Shown here piece by piece: positions 34,625-43,821 of a stretch of DNA of 64,000 nt. This DNA comes from Gracilimonas sp965227215 (lineage in GTDB: Bacteria; Bacteroidota; Rhodothermia; Balneolales; Balneolaceae): NCBI GenBank assembly GCA_965227215.1, contig OZ245729.1, positions 930,001 to 994,000 on the forward strand. The letters run 5' to 3'. The translations under genes and the position numbers were made by a program. The first letter of the stretch is position 1. Each line of letters begins with the position of its first letter. The notes under the pieces are model-generated. The model was not told the DNA's origin. It ran no database searches and worked only from the letters and a program-made list of their open reading frames with translations.

Positions 34625-37600
34625 ATGCAGCATTTGAAGTTTTTCATGAAGAGCATGTTAGTTATTAGCATGCTTTTTCTATTTTGGAATCATCACTCCC
34701 ACGCTCAACAGATTCCCGTTAAGCGCTCTCATGCTATTTCTGAACCACAACCGGTAGCAAGTCAGAATCTGAATGCTACTGGAACACTCAATGTGGTGGC
34801 CATTATGGTTGAATTTCAACCGGACAGTAACCGCCTCACTTCCGGTACAGGTATATTTGGACCCAATGGCATGGACGGTCTTCCGTATCTGGCTAATGCT
34901 GAAGACTTCCGCGTAGAACCGCTTCCTCACAACCGAAGTTATTTTGAAGCTCACCTGGAGTTTGCAAAGAACTATTATGAGAAGTCCTCCGATGGTGAGT
35001 TAACTATCGATTATCAGGTTCTTCCTACTATTTACCGGCTCCCAAAGAAAATGGAGGAATATTCTCCAACCGGAGAAACCTTCACCAACGAGAAAGTAGC
35101 CGAGCTTGCCCGTGATGCCTGGCAACAAGTTGAAAACGGACCCAATTTTGATGCTTCCGGCCTGGATCCGGAAACAACCGCTTTTGTCATATTCCATGCA
35201 GGGGTTGGGCGGGATATTGAACTTACGGGTACTAACCTGGACATCACCCCTTTTGACATCCCCTCTCTTTACCTTCGTAAAGAAAACCTTGGAGAGCTTT
35301 TAAATGATCCTTCTTTCAACGGATTTCCAGTAAATGACGGTTCGTTTCGTGTCACAAACTCTATGATTCTCCCAAGAACAGAAACACGCCGTGGGTTGGA
35401 CATACAAGACAACGAATTTGCTTTTCCTCTATCTATAAATGGTCTTCTGTGTGCATCTATCGGAAGTCACCTGGGCTTACCGGATTTGTTCAATACCGTG
35501 ACCGGAGATCCTGCCATCGGGCGATTTGGACTTATGGACGGCGCCGGGTTCTTTTCTTATAATGGATTACTTCCTCCCGAACCCTCTGCATGGGAGAAAA
35601 TGTATTTAGGATGGGAAACCCCTTTTGAAATTGATGTAAATAATACGGGCGATATTCAACTGCCGGCAAGTTCTCTCGACCAGCCCAATGCCATTGCAAA
35701 ATACAATCTTTCCGGTTCAGAATACTTTCTTATTGAGAACCGGCACCGTGATCCTGATGGAAACGGGATTACACTAACTATTCGTCAGCCTGATGGAAAT
35801 GAAGTTCAGCAAACATTTACCAATCAGGATGAAGCTTTTGTATTTCAGCAATCCGGATTTGATTCTCTGCTGCAAGCCGGTACTTTTGTTGATGCATCTA
35901 ATTTTGATTTCAGCCTACCGGGCGGCCTTGATCTAGGAGAAGATGAAAATGACCCTTCCGATGACAGAGAGCTCAACGGCGGAATTTTAATCTGGCATAT
36001 TGATGAAGCCATGATCAACCAACAGCTTCAGAATGAGCGTGTAAATGCGGACCCTGATCGGCGGGGTGTTGATTTGGAAGAAGCGGACGGAGCTCAGGAT
36101 ATCGGTCCCGGAGTACCCGGAGCACTGGATAACAGCGCTGCTTTTGGATCAGCTTTTGACTACTGGTGGAGCGGAAACGATTATCGGGTAATCCTGCAGT
36201 CGGGGCAAGAAATCAGCTTTTATCAAAACCGCTTTGGTCCAGATACTCGTCCCGATAACAGCAGTAATTCAGGAGCACCCTCTTTTTTTGAGCTGTATGA
36301 TTTTTCCGATAACATACCCACTGCTTCTTTTAAAATAAGAGCGGATGAACCCAATTCTGACTTATACACCTCAGGCTTTACGGTACAGCTGGACTCTTCT
36401 CAAAACTATTTTACCGGCAACGATCCATATTACAACTACTTTCCGCTTTCACTGTCCGTCTATGAAACGACTACCGACACTTTTCTTATTGTTCCTTCTC
36501 AGCAATCGGTGACAGTTCTTTCTATTTCTGAGCCTGCGAACATACAGTTTCAACTTTCTGATGTCTCCATTCAGCAACCTTTTATAGGAAATGAATTGGT
36601 GTTGGCTGAAAAGCCGGATTCAGGTTCTAACCAGATTGAAGTAGCCTCCATTACGTGGAACCCAAATACCCAACAATTCGACACAAGTTGGACAGCTACC
36701 CTCCCCGCTAACCGTGGATTTTTAAGCTCTCAAACCGGTGAAACCATTTTAGCAGATTTTACCGATGCCGGATTGATAGCCAATAATGGCAATCCGACCT
36801 CCGAAGGGATCCCACCTTTTCAGCGGTCTGAAGTTATTAGTGGTGAATTTGCAGAGGCATACAATTCAGGCGTTTCATTCTCATCCTTAAGCGGGTATGC
36901 TTATACACCTACTTCTGATGAGAACCGACTCTATACAGGTTCCATTCAGCTGGGCAGTAGAGTGATATTTTATGTTTTTGAAGATAACCAATTCGTTTTG
37001 ATCGATCCTGAATCAGAGCAATCCGATTTCCCTGTTTTTGAAGAGGAAGTTGCAGAATGGCCTGCTATACTAGATGATGCAACCATCCTTCGGGTAGATA
37101 AAACCAACAATCGGCTTATCGCCCAAAACCGTTTTGGTACTACCAAAGACTATTATCCCGTTGATGCGCCGGAGGGCATTCAATTTATTGGCACTCCCCT
37201 TTATACTGACTTAATTGCATCCGGTTCTGCATATGCAACATTGGTTGTCGGGCAGGATAGTCTTTCTCAGAACATATTTGCCTATAATGATCAGGGGCAG
37301 CTTGTTGATGGTTTCCCTTTATATGTAGGCAAGGCCATAACCTCCGAAACTCAGCCAATACATCCCATTATCTATAACGGAAATTTATATGCGGTCAGCC
37401 ATGATGGTACGGTAAAGTCATGGAATCTGACACAGGTATCGGATACCAAATGGCCAACCCGTTATGGAAAGGCTCCGTTTAATAAAGTATCAGCCCGGGT
37501 TCAATCTTCCGAAAATGAATCTCCTTCAGGTTTTGGTATTTTGAATGAAACCGAAACCTACAACTGGCCAAATCCCGCAACTGATCATACCAATATACGT

Positions 37601-37819
37601 TTTGAGCTTGCTGAGCCCGGTGGGACCGTACAGATCACAGTAATCACCATGAGCGGGCGTATCATTTTTGAACAATCCCTGACTTCACCCGGCGGCTTCC
37701 CTCAGGAAGTCCGAGTTCAAACCCGTGACTGGGGAAGCGGAGGTTATGTAGCTCGTGTAAAAGCTAACGTAGATGGAAAAACTGAAACCAAACTCATTAA
37801 AATCGGAGTGGTACATTGA
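34625..37819 (+). CDS. M6-like metalloprotease-fold protein with degenerate zinc motif and T9SS tail
   Basis: 1064 residues: signal peptide (HSHAQQ), M6 peptidase-like domain (about 55-440), a beta-propeller-like middle and a Por secretion tail (NWPNPATDHTNIRFELAEPG ... SGGYVARVKA). In active M6 enzymes the core is HEFGHxLGLPDLY. Here residues 277-287 read ASIGSHLGLPD (codons from 35453), so both zinc His and the catalytic Glu are missing while LGLPD, LMDGAG and SAWEKMYLGW remain. The protein is likely exported by the T9SS encoded beside it but inactive as an M6 protease. An alternative start at 34646 is possible. Four bp after porV; overlaps the next gene by one base. Confidence 0.85.
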   Translation: MQHLKFFMKSMLVISMLFLFWNHHSHAQQIPVKRSHAISEPQPVASQNLNATGTLNVVAIMVEFQPDSNRLTSGTGIFGPNGMDGLPYLANAEDFRVEPLPHNRSYFEAHLEFAKNYYEKSSDGELTIDYQVLPTIYRLPKKMEEYSPTGETFTNEKVAELARDAWQQVENGPNFDASGLDPETTAFVIFHAGVGRDIELTGTNLDITPFDIPSLYLRKENLGELLNDPSFNGFPVNDGSFRVTNSMILPRTETRRGLDIQDNEFAFPLSINGLLCASIGSHLGLPDLFNTVTGDPAIGRFGLMDGAGFFSYNGLLPPEPSAWEKMYLGWETPFEIDVNNTGDIQLPASSLDQPNAIAKYNLSGSEYFLIENRHRDPDGNGITLTIRQPDGNEVQQTFTNQDEAFVFQQSGFDSLLQAGTFVDASNFDFSLPGGLDLGEDENDPSDDRELNGGILIWHIDEAMINQQLQNERVNADPDRRGVDLEEADGAQDIGPGVPGALDNSAAFGSAFDYWWSGNDYRVILQSGQEISFYQNRFGPDTRPDNSSNSGAPSFFELYDFSDNIPTASFKIRADEPNSDLYTSGFTVQLDSSQNYFTGNDPYYNYFPLSLSVYETTTDTFLIVPSQQSVTVLSISEPANIQFQLSDVSIQQPFIGNELVLAEKPDSGSNQIEVASITWNPNTQQFDTSWTATLPANRGFLSSQTGETILADFTDAGLIANNGNPTSEGIPPFQRSEVISGEFAEAYNSGVSFSSLSGYAYTPTSDENRLYTGSIQLGSRVIFYVFEDNQFVLIDPESEQSDFPVFEEEVAEWPAILDDATILRVDKTNNRLIAQNRFGTTKDYYPVDAPEGIQFIGTPLYTDLIASGSAYATLVVGQDSLSQNIFAYNDQGQLVDGFPLYVGKAITSETQPIHPIIYNGNLYAVSHDGTVKSWNLTQVSDTKWPTRYGKAPFNKVSARVQSSENESPSGFGILNETETYNWPNPATDHTNIRFELAEPGGTVQITVITMSGRIIFEQSLTSPGGFPQEVRVQTRDWGSGGYVARVKANVDGKTETKLIKIGVVH

Positions 37820-40800
37820 TGAGAAGATATAAGATACTTTCAGTTTTTCTGGTGCTTTTGGGACTGTGTCCATTCATATCTCAGGCTCAAACAGATGTGC
37901 GGTTCTACGATTATCCCATGAATCACCTGGACTGGTTCACCATTGAAAGCGAGCACTTTCTGGTGCATTTTCAGGAGGGGAACAGCCGCTCTGCACAAGT
38001 AGTTTCCCGTATTGCGGAAGAAATTCACCCGCCCATAACCGGTCTCTACCAGTACACTCCCGATGAAAAGGTAAGTATCGTTCTCAAAGATCGGGAAGAC
38101 TACTCTAACGGAGCGGCTTACTTCTTTGATAATAAAATTGATATCTGGCTTCCGGCTTTAAACACTCCCCTGCGTGGCACTCATAACTGGTTGCGAAATG
38201 TGATAACCCACGAATACACGCACATCATCCAAATTCAGAAGGGAATGAAGCGAAGCCGAAAAATACCTGCATTCTACCTACAGTGGCTTTCGTACGAGGA
38301 TGTGCGCCGCCCCGATGTGCTCTACGGATTTCCCAATGGCATCATAACCATGCCTTTTGCCACTGTGAACATTCCCGCCTGGCTGGCTGAGGGTACGGCT
38401 CAATATCAAACGGCCGGACTTTTATACGAAACCTGGGACAGCCACCGGGATATGATTTTGCGAACGCGCATTCTTACTGACACCTACTTTTCGCTTCAGC
38501 AAATGGGTACGTTCTCGTCCAAAACCAGCCTTGAACGTGAAACGGTATATAATCAAGGTTATGCATTTGTCATTTATCTGGCCAATCGTTTTGGGGATGA
38601 AGTACTGAGAGAAATCACTTCTGCTCTTGGCGAAAAAGGTGTGTATACGGTTGAAGAAGCTATTGAAATGGCAACCGGGCTACCGGGCAACGAAGTTTTT
38701 AAAGACTGGATAAACGAGCGCAAAGAATTTTATACCGAAGCTACGGATGAAATCAACCCAACTGTGAGCGATACCGTTGAGAAATCAGGATTCTTCAATT
38801 TTTATCCTCAGCAGTCTCCGGATGGTTCCAAGCTGGCTTATCTCTCAAACAAAGGAGTAGATTATGGTTTACTGTCGTTATATCTGAAGGATGTAAACGG
38901 TGCCGAAAAGGAAGTCGCTGTGATAGACGACCTTGATTTTCACCGTCCAAAAAATCATGTGAGTTCCCTGGAACCGGTTCTCACTTTTCTTGAGTCCTCA
39001 TTTTCTTTTTCTCCGGATGGAAAACAAATAGCTTATGCCATCAACAAAAAGAACAAGTACGGAGAACACTACCGGGATATTTTTATTTATGATATTGAAT
39101 CGGAAGAAAACAAACGCCTGACAAACAGTGCCCGCATCGAGTCGCCAGCATGGAATAAGGATAATAACAAGATAGTAGCTGTTCAGTATTCGCAAGGTAC
39201 TCAAAACCTCGTGCTGCTTTATCCCGAACATCCTGATTCGGTAACCCAACTAACCAACTATAGCAGCGGAGAAACAGTTTATACACCGGAATGGGGACCA
39301 ACCGATTCCAAAATTTACTTCGCGAAAGCAGTTAATGGAAACCGAAATATCCATATCCTCGATATAGAATCGGGAATAGTGCTTCCCTATCTCTCGGATA
39401 AATATATCGACTACAGGGATCCTCACATTGGACCAGATGGCAATTACCTGTACTACTCGGCCAATTCTGAAGGCATTTTTAACATCTTTAGGGTTCCACT
39501 CACCAGCGGAGAATCACAACAGCTGACCAGTGTAATGGGAGGGGCGTTTATGCCTTTCATCGGGGAAAATGGAATCCTTTATTTCTCAGAATACCACTCA
39601 GACGGCTATAAGATTAAGTCATCACCGGAGAACAGGCTGCTGGCTCAACCTCGATTCGGCTATTACGAACCTGCCTTCCCGGACGAGATTATGGAGCCCG
39701 GTGCTGGCTTTGAGTACATCAACAAACTGAATGATTTTGATGATACCGACATCCGTCCCTTCGGTGAACAGGCACAGGCAATCGCTGATACCGGCAGTTA
39801 TCATTTTGATTTGTCTACCATTGATGAAAACAGTGAACGCACGTACCGTGAGTATGAGGACACCTATTCCGGCTTCAGTTTCTTCCCGGTACTCCGGTTC
39901 GATAACTACTCCCAAATAAATGGGAATAACGGCACACTGATAAAAAATGGAAAAATCGGACAGTTTGGAGAAAATCTGCTTCGTGATGCAAAACCGGGCG
40001 TATATTTCTCTTCCCGTGATGTAATTGACAAGTTGAGTTTATTTGGGGGCCTGATGGTAGGTGTAGCTTCTCAATCGGCTGAAAGTATCGGTGGTTTCTT
40101 CCGGCCTGATCGACTTTTTGGCTTAGATCGTGATGCTTTTTTGATTGCCGAACACCGCGGACTCCCATTTATTGAACGGAGTTGGTCTCCGACTGTGGCA
40201 CTGGAAATTTATAACCTTCGGCGAAATGTATCTGATGGATTATCGATAGAAGAATTCAGATGTACATCCTGTGGGCAGCCTGATACCGTTTCCGTTGATA
40301 TTGCCTACGATATCTGGGAAGCCGGTCTCTATTTCAGAAGTAAGCTGAGCCGTAGAAGTATGCTTGAGCTGGGGATTGCTTACAGTCCCTACCGTGTATC
40401 AACAGACGATTTTTATTCCCGTGAACTGAAAGCCCAGGTAAGCGGATCTTCCTCGCAGTATTTCCGGGGAACTACCTTATCCGCTTCCTATACTTTTGAT
40501 TACTACACCTACTCTAACGATGCCGATATTGCGCCTCTTGGACTAAAGGGATATGCTCGCTATCAATATCAGCCCTCCAAATTGCTGGAAGAGTATGAAA
40601 TTGAGGACGGCTCCCTCTCTCCCGTTTTTAAAAAATCCGAAAACCATTCTACCGAAATCCACATGCGGTACGGATTCAAAACATTCGGGGATCAGGCGTT
40701 TCAGGCTCGTTTGAGAGGCTTTCACTACTTCAATAACCCGGGCGATTCTTTTTATGCGGATTATGTAGGTGGATTCCTGGGGCTGAGAAGTTATCCCTAT

Positions 40801-41181
40801 TTTGCACTGGGTGGAAGTACCACCGGTTTTGCAAGCTTGTCCTGGTTTGCTCCCATTTTCAGAAACATCAACAAACAAGTAGGCCCTTATACACTTGATA
40901 AAGTTTTTGCCCGTTTCTTCTTTGAAACCGGGAATGGTTGGCGAAGTCCTTATGACACTGGTAACAATCTAAAATCCGGTGTTGGAGCTGAACTTCGGTT
41001 GGCTTTAAACGGATACTATTTATTTCCTCTGAAGTTCTTTGTGAGTGGAGCCTACGGGTTCAATGAGTTTACCTTAACCCTGCCCGAAGATTTTATCACA
41101 AACTCACAAAGTAACAAAGTTACTTATGGACGCGAATTACTCATTCATTTTGGTATAACCTTTGATTTTGAACTGCTATGA
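37819..41181 (+). CDS. Gluzincin (peptidase MA-like) protein with TolB-type propeller and C-terminal beta-barrel
   Basis: About 1120 residues. Signal peptide ending ISQAQ; a metallopeptidase domain with HEYTHIIQIQKG (residues 131-135 for HEYTH) and the third ligand in WLAEGTAQYQ; TolB/WD40-like propeller repeats (QQSPDGSKLAYLSNKG, SFSFSPDGKQIAYAIN, IGPDGNYLYYSA); and a C-terminal region ending HFGITFDFELL that looks like an Omp85-type barrel. It would be an outer membrane protein with a large soluble part. Zinc ligands are intact. ATG at 37819 overlaps the preceding stop (TGATG); the stop overlaps the next ATG (ATGA). A CxxC (RCTSCG) sits in the barrel region near 40260. Confidence 0.85.
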   Translation: MRRYKILSVFLVLLGLCPFISQAQTDVRFYDYPMNHLDWFTIESEHFLVHFQEGNSRSAQVVSRIAEEIHPPITGLYQYTPDEKVSIVLKDREDYSNGAAYFFDNKIDIWLPALNTPLRGTHNWLRNVITHEYTHIIQIQKGMKRSRKIPAFYLQWLSYEDVRRPDVLYGFPNGIITMPFATVNIPAWLAEGTAQYQTAGLLYETWDSHRDMILRTRILTDTYFSLQQMGTFSSKTSLERETVYNQGYAFVIYLANRFGDEVLREITSALGEKGVYTVEEAIEMATGLPGNEVFKDWINERKEFYTEATDEINPTVSDTVEKSGFFNFYPQQSPDGSKLAYLSNKGVDYGLLSLYLKDVNGAEKEVAVIDDLDFHRPKNHVSSLEPVLTFLESSFSFSPDGKQIAYAINKKNKYGEHYRDIFIYDIESEENKRLTNSARIESPAWNKDNNKIVAVQYSQGTQNLVLLYPEHPDSVTQLTNYSSGETVYTPEWGPTDSKIYFAKAVNGNRNIHILDIESGIVLPYLSDKYIDYRDPHIGPDGNYLYYSANSEGIFNIFRVPLTSGESQQLTSVMGGAFMPFIGENGILYFSEYHSDGYKIKSSPENRLLAQPRFGYYEPAFPDEIMEPGAGFEYINKLNDFDDTDIRPFGEQAQAIADTGSYHFDLSTIDENSERTYREYEDTYSGFSFFPVLRFDNYSQINGNNGTLIKNGKIGQFGENLLRDAKPGVYFSSRDVIDKLSLFGGLMVGVASQSAESIGGFFRPDRLFGLDRDAFLIAEHRGLPFIERSWSPTVALEIYNLRRNVSDGLSIEEFRCTSCGQPDTVSVDIAYDIWEAGLYFRSKLSRRSMLELGIAYSPYRVSTDDFYSRELKAQVSGSSSQYFRGTTLSASYTFDYYTYSNDADIAPLGLKGYARYQYQPSKLLEEYEIEDGSLSPVFKKSENHSTEIHMRYGFKTFGDQAFQARLRGFHYFNNPGDSFYADYVGGFLGLRSYPYFALGGSTTGFASLSWFAPIFRNINKQVGPYTLDKVFARFFFETGNGWRSPYDTGNNLKSGVGAELRLALNGYYLFPLKFFVSGAYGFNEFTLTLPEDFITNSQSNKVTYGRELLIHFGITFDFELL

Positions 41182-42149
41182 GAAAGCTTTCTTTCATCTT
41201 AATTTTATTACTGCTGACTTCAGCCGGAAGTAAGGCCCAGACGTTGAGCAGTTTCAGTAATGAGATATTCAAGGAAGCTGAACAATCGACTGTAGAGGAT
41301 TCCCGAGAAATCTCACTGTCAGATTTCTCTTATCAGACGGCTTATTCAAATAAACGGGGCTCCTTTTTAGAACTACCAAGAACCAAGCCGGTCGTTGCTT
41401 TTGCAGCCTCAGCAATTGTGCCGGGCTCGGGTCAGGCAGCAAATGGAAAGTGGGTTCGGGCCGGAATTTATTTAGCTGTTGAGGCTGTTGGTATTATTTA
41501 TCACTTGGACCGTAATGCAACAGCCCGTCGGCAGGAAAAAGCCTATGAGGAATTCACCCACCAAAACTGGAGTGTATTGGCTTATGCGGAGTGGCTGGTG
41601 AATTATTCCATGCAAAACAATTTGAATAATGGGTGGCAGGAACTGCAGTCTCATATTGCTGGCAAGAATCCGGATTTCAGCAACACCACTAACGACTGGT
41701 CGAAAGTAAATATTAACCTGTTGCATCAGATTGAACAAGAAACACCCTTTGTTTTTGAAAATAGGTATGGCAGTGAATTCTCTCACGAACTGCCTGAGTA
41801 TGGGTCTCAACAATACTATGAACTCATAAGTAAATATTACCAGTACCAACCAGGCTGGCAGGATTGGTATGGTCAGGTTACCACCGCCGACAACCAAAGC
41901 CCGGATATGTACCGTTATATGTGGAATGGCCGTGACGAGCCATTCACTCTTTTCTACCAGGGACGGGACCGCGCTCAGGAATTCAATGACAACTACCGTG
42001 CAGCCGGGAACATCCTCAAGCTGTTGGTAGTAAACCATGTAGTCTCCGCCTTCGACGCATTATTTACGGTTCAGCTTAAAAACAGCCGTATTGAGACCAA
42101 TACCAACCTCATGAAGATGGAGCAATTTTCCGTTACCTGGCACTTTTAA
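41178..42149 (+). CDS. DUF5683-like envelope protein
   Basis: 323 residues: signal peptide ending GSKAQ, then a segment PVVAFAASAIVPGSGQAANG KWVRAGIYLAVE typical of the DUF5683-type proteins of Bacteroidota (a hydrophobic hairpin near residues 75-105). The rest is polar and rich in aromatic residues. No function is known. The start overlaps the stop of the barrel peptidase gene (ATGA), so the two are translationally coupled. Confidence 0.7.
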   Translation: MRKLSFILILLLLTSAGSKAQTLSSFSNEIFKEAEQSTVEDSREISLSDFSYQTAYSNKRGSFLELPRTKPVVAFAASAIVPGSGQAANGKWVRAGIYLAVEAVGIIYHLDRNATARRQEKAYEEFTHQNWSVLAYAEWLVNYSMQNNLNNGWQELQSHIAGKNPDFSNTTNDWSKVNINLLHQIEQETPFVFENRYGSEFSHELPEYGSQQYYELISKYYQYQPGWQDWYGQVTTADNQSPDMYRYMWNGRDEPFTLFYQGRDRAQEFNDNYRAAGNILKLLVVNHVVSAFDALFTVQLKNSRIETNTNLMKMEQFSVTWHF

Positions 42150-42172
42150 CACGTTGATAGTTCCTGTATTTT

Positions 42173-43033
42173 ATGTACATGCTTAAACAGATTTTAACGA
42201 ACAAGTATTTTTACATCGTCTCTTTTTCGGTGATGCTATTCGGTGCAGCTTTTTTATATGTGGCTGATAACCTCATCATGCCCTACTATACCAATTATAA
42301 CGAAGGGGTAACCGTACCGGATGTAACCCGAATTTCTTTAGAAGAGGCAGAAGCCCTGCTTACCGACTATGGGTTGCGCTTTGAAGTGGCTGACCGCCGG
42401 GCTAACTCAGCCTACCCGGCCAATTATGTAATTGATCAAAGCCCCAGCGCAGATAACATTGTGAAGCCCAACCGGAAAATCTATCTCACGGTTAACAACG
42501 AAGTAAAGCCCCAGGTGGTAGTTCCCAATGTCGTAGACCTTTCCCTTCGCAACGCGGAAATACAGCTGCAGAATTACGGACTCGAAGTTGGAAGTCGCAG
42601 CTATGAGTCATCACGTTTTAAAACCATCATCCGTCAATCTATTTCAGGCGGTAGTACAGTTGAAAAAGGAACGGTTATTGATCTTGTGGTTGGTGACGGA
42701 TTTGGCAGCCGTATTATCACGGTTCCGGAAATTATTGGACTCAGGCTTCCAGAAGCACAGCTTAAATTACGCGAAGCCGGATTCAGAGTAGGTGAAGTTC
42801 AGTTTCGCCCAACCAAAGATGTGATTCCTAACACCGTACTCGATTTTTCTCCGAAAGCGGAAGAACTTCGTGAAGGAGAAAGTCTGACACTGGTTATCTC
42901 CGAACGGTTTGAAGTTATTGAACAGAGTGAAGGCGGAGCCGTGATCATAGACTCAACCGATAATAATTCAGGTGCTAACCCGGATTCCCTCAACAACCCA
43001 CAAAATCAACCTAATAACAACCCTGATCAATGA
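42173..43033 (+). CDS. Membrane-anchored PASTA-domain protein (no kinase)
   Basis: 286 residues: one N-terminal membrane helix (about 12-32), three PASTA domains (about 42-110, 112-176 and 180-248; motifs VTVPDVTRISLEEAEALL, VVVPNVVDLSLRNAEIQL, ITVPEIIGLRLPEAQLKL) and a disordered Asn/Pro/Gln-rich tail. PASTA domains often bind peptidoglycan fragments or cell-wall synthesis proteins. Such kinase-free PASTA proteins are widespread in Bacteroidota. Its stop overlaps the rpe start (ATGA). An alternative start at 42179 is possible. Confidence 0.9.
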   Translation: MYMLKQILTNKYFYIVSFSVMLFGAAFLYVADNLIMPYYTNYNEGVTVPDVTRISLEEAEALLTDYGLRFEVADRRANSAYPANYVIDQSPSADNIVKPNRKIYLTVNNEVKPQVVVPNVVDLSLRNAEIQLQNYGLEVGSRSYESSRFKTIIRQSISGGSTVEKGTVIDLVVGDGFGSRIITVPEIIGLRLPEAQLKLREAGFRVGEVQFRPTKDVIPNTVLDFSPKAEELREGESLTLVISERFEVIEQSEGGAVIIDSTDNNSGANPDSLNNPQNQPNNNPDQ

Positions 43034-43698
43034 ATTTCGAACTTCCTATCATCGCACCATCCATTTTAGCGGCCAACTTTACACGCCTTGGGCAAGATAT
43101 TGATGATGCGGTTAAAGGAGGGGCAAGCTGGATTCATTGTGATATTATGGACGGGCATTTTGTACCCAATATCAGTTATGGGCCGGGCGTAGTTAAAGCC
43201 GCAAAATCTGCAGCACCTGAAGCTTTTATCGATGTTCATCTTATGATCGAAAACCCGGATGACTATGTAGAGACATTCGTTCAGGCAGGAGCTGATCTAA
43301 TCTCCGTTCATTTTGAAACCTGTCCTCACCTTCACCGAACTCTTCAGAACATCAAAAAATACGGGATCATGACCGGTGTAGTTGTTAACCCGGCAACTTC
43401 ACTCCACAACATTGAACCGGTCTTAAATGATGTAGATTTGGTTCTGATTATGAGTGTAAATCCCGGCTTTGGAGGACAGAGTTTTATTGAAAGCAGTTAT
43501 GAGAAGCTTCAGAAACTGTCCGAAATCCGTGAAGAACAAGGGCTAGGATTCCTTATTCAGGTTGATGGTGGGGTGAACCTCAAGAATGCCAAGAAAGTAG
43601 CTGAAGCCGGTGCTGATATCCTGGTAGCCGGAAGCAGCGTATTCAGCGCTGAAGATATCACCGCTCGTTTTGAAGAACTCTCCGAGAAACTTGGATAA
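43030..43698 (+). CDS. rpe: Ribulose-phosphate 3-epimerase
   Basis: 222 residues, complete TIM-barrel Rpe: APSILAANFTRLGQDI, WIHCDIMDGHFVPNISYGPG with metal-binding His and Asp, DVHLMIENPD, LIMSVNPGFGGQSFI and QVDGGVNLKNAKKVAEAGAD. It interconverts ribulose 5-phosphate and xylulose 5-phosphate. It is translationally coupled to the PASTA gene (overlap ATGA), a pairing also common in Bacteroidota. Confidence 0.97.
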   Translation: MNFELPIIAPSILAANFTRLGQDIDDAVKGGASWIHCDIMDGHFVPNISYGPGVVKAAKSAAPEAFIDVHLMIENPDDYVETFVQAGADLISVHFETCPHLHRTLQNIKKYGIMTGVVVNPATSLHNIEPVLNDVDLVLIMSVNPGFGGQSFIESSYEKLQKLSEIREEQGLGFLIQVDGGVNLKNAKKVAEAGADILVAGSSVFSAEDITARFEELSEKLG

Positions 43699-43821
43699 CT
43701 GATCCTGCCTCACCTTTACCTAACAATTTTTTTAAAGATAGCACCCCGGGCTGTAGTACATCATTTCTTGTGCTAAATCCTTATCTTTAGGCTATTCTTT
43801 CATTCAAAAAATTATACCGCT

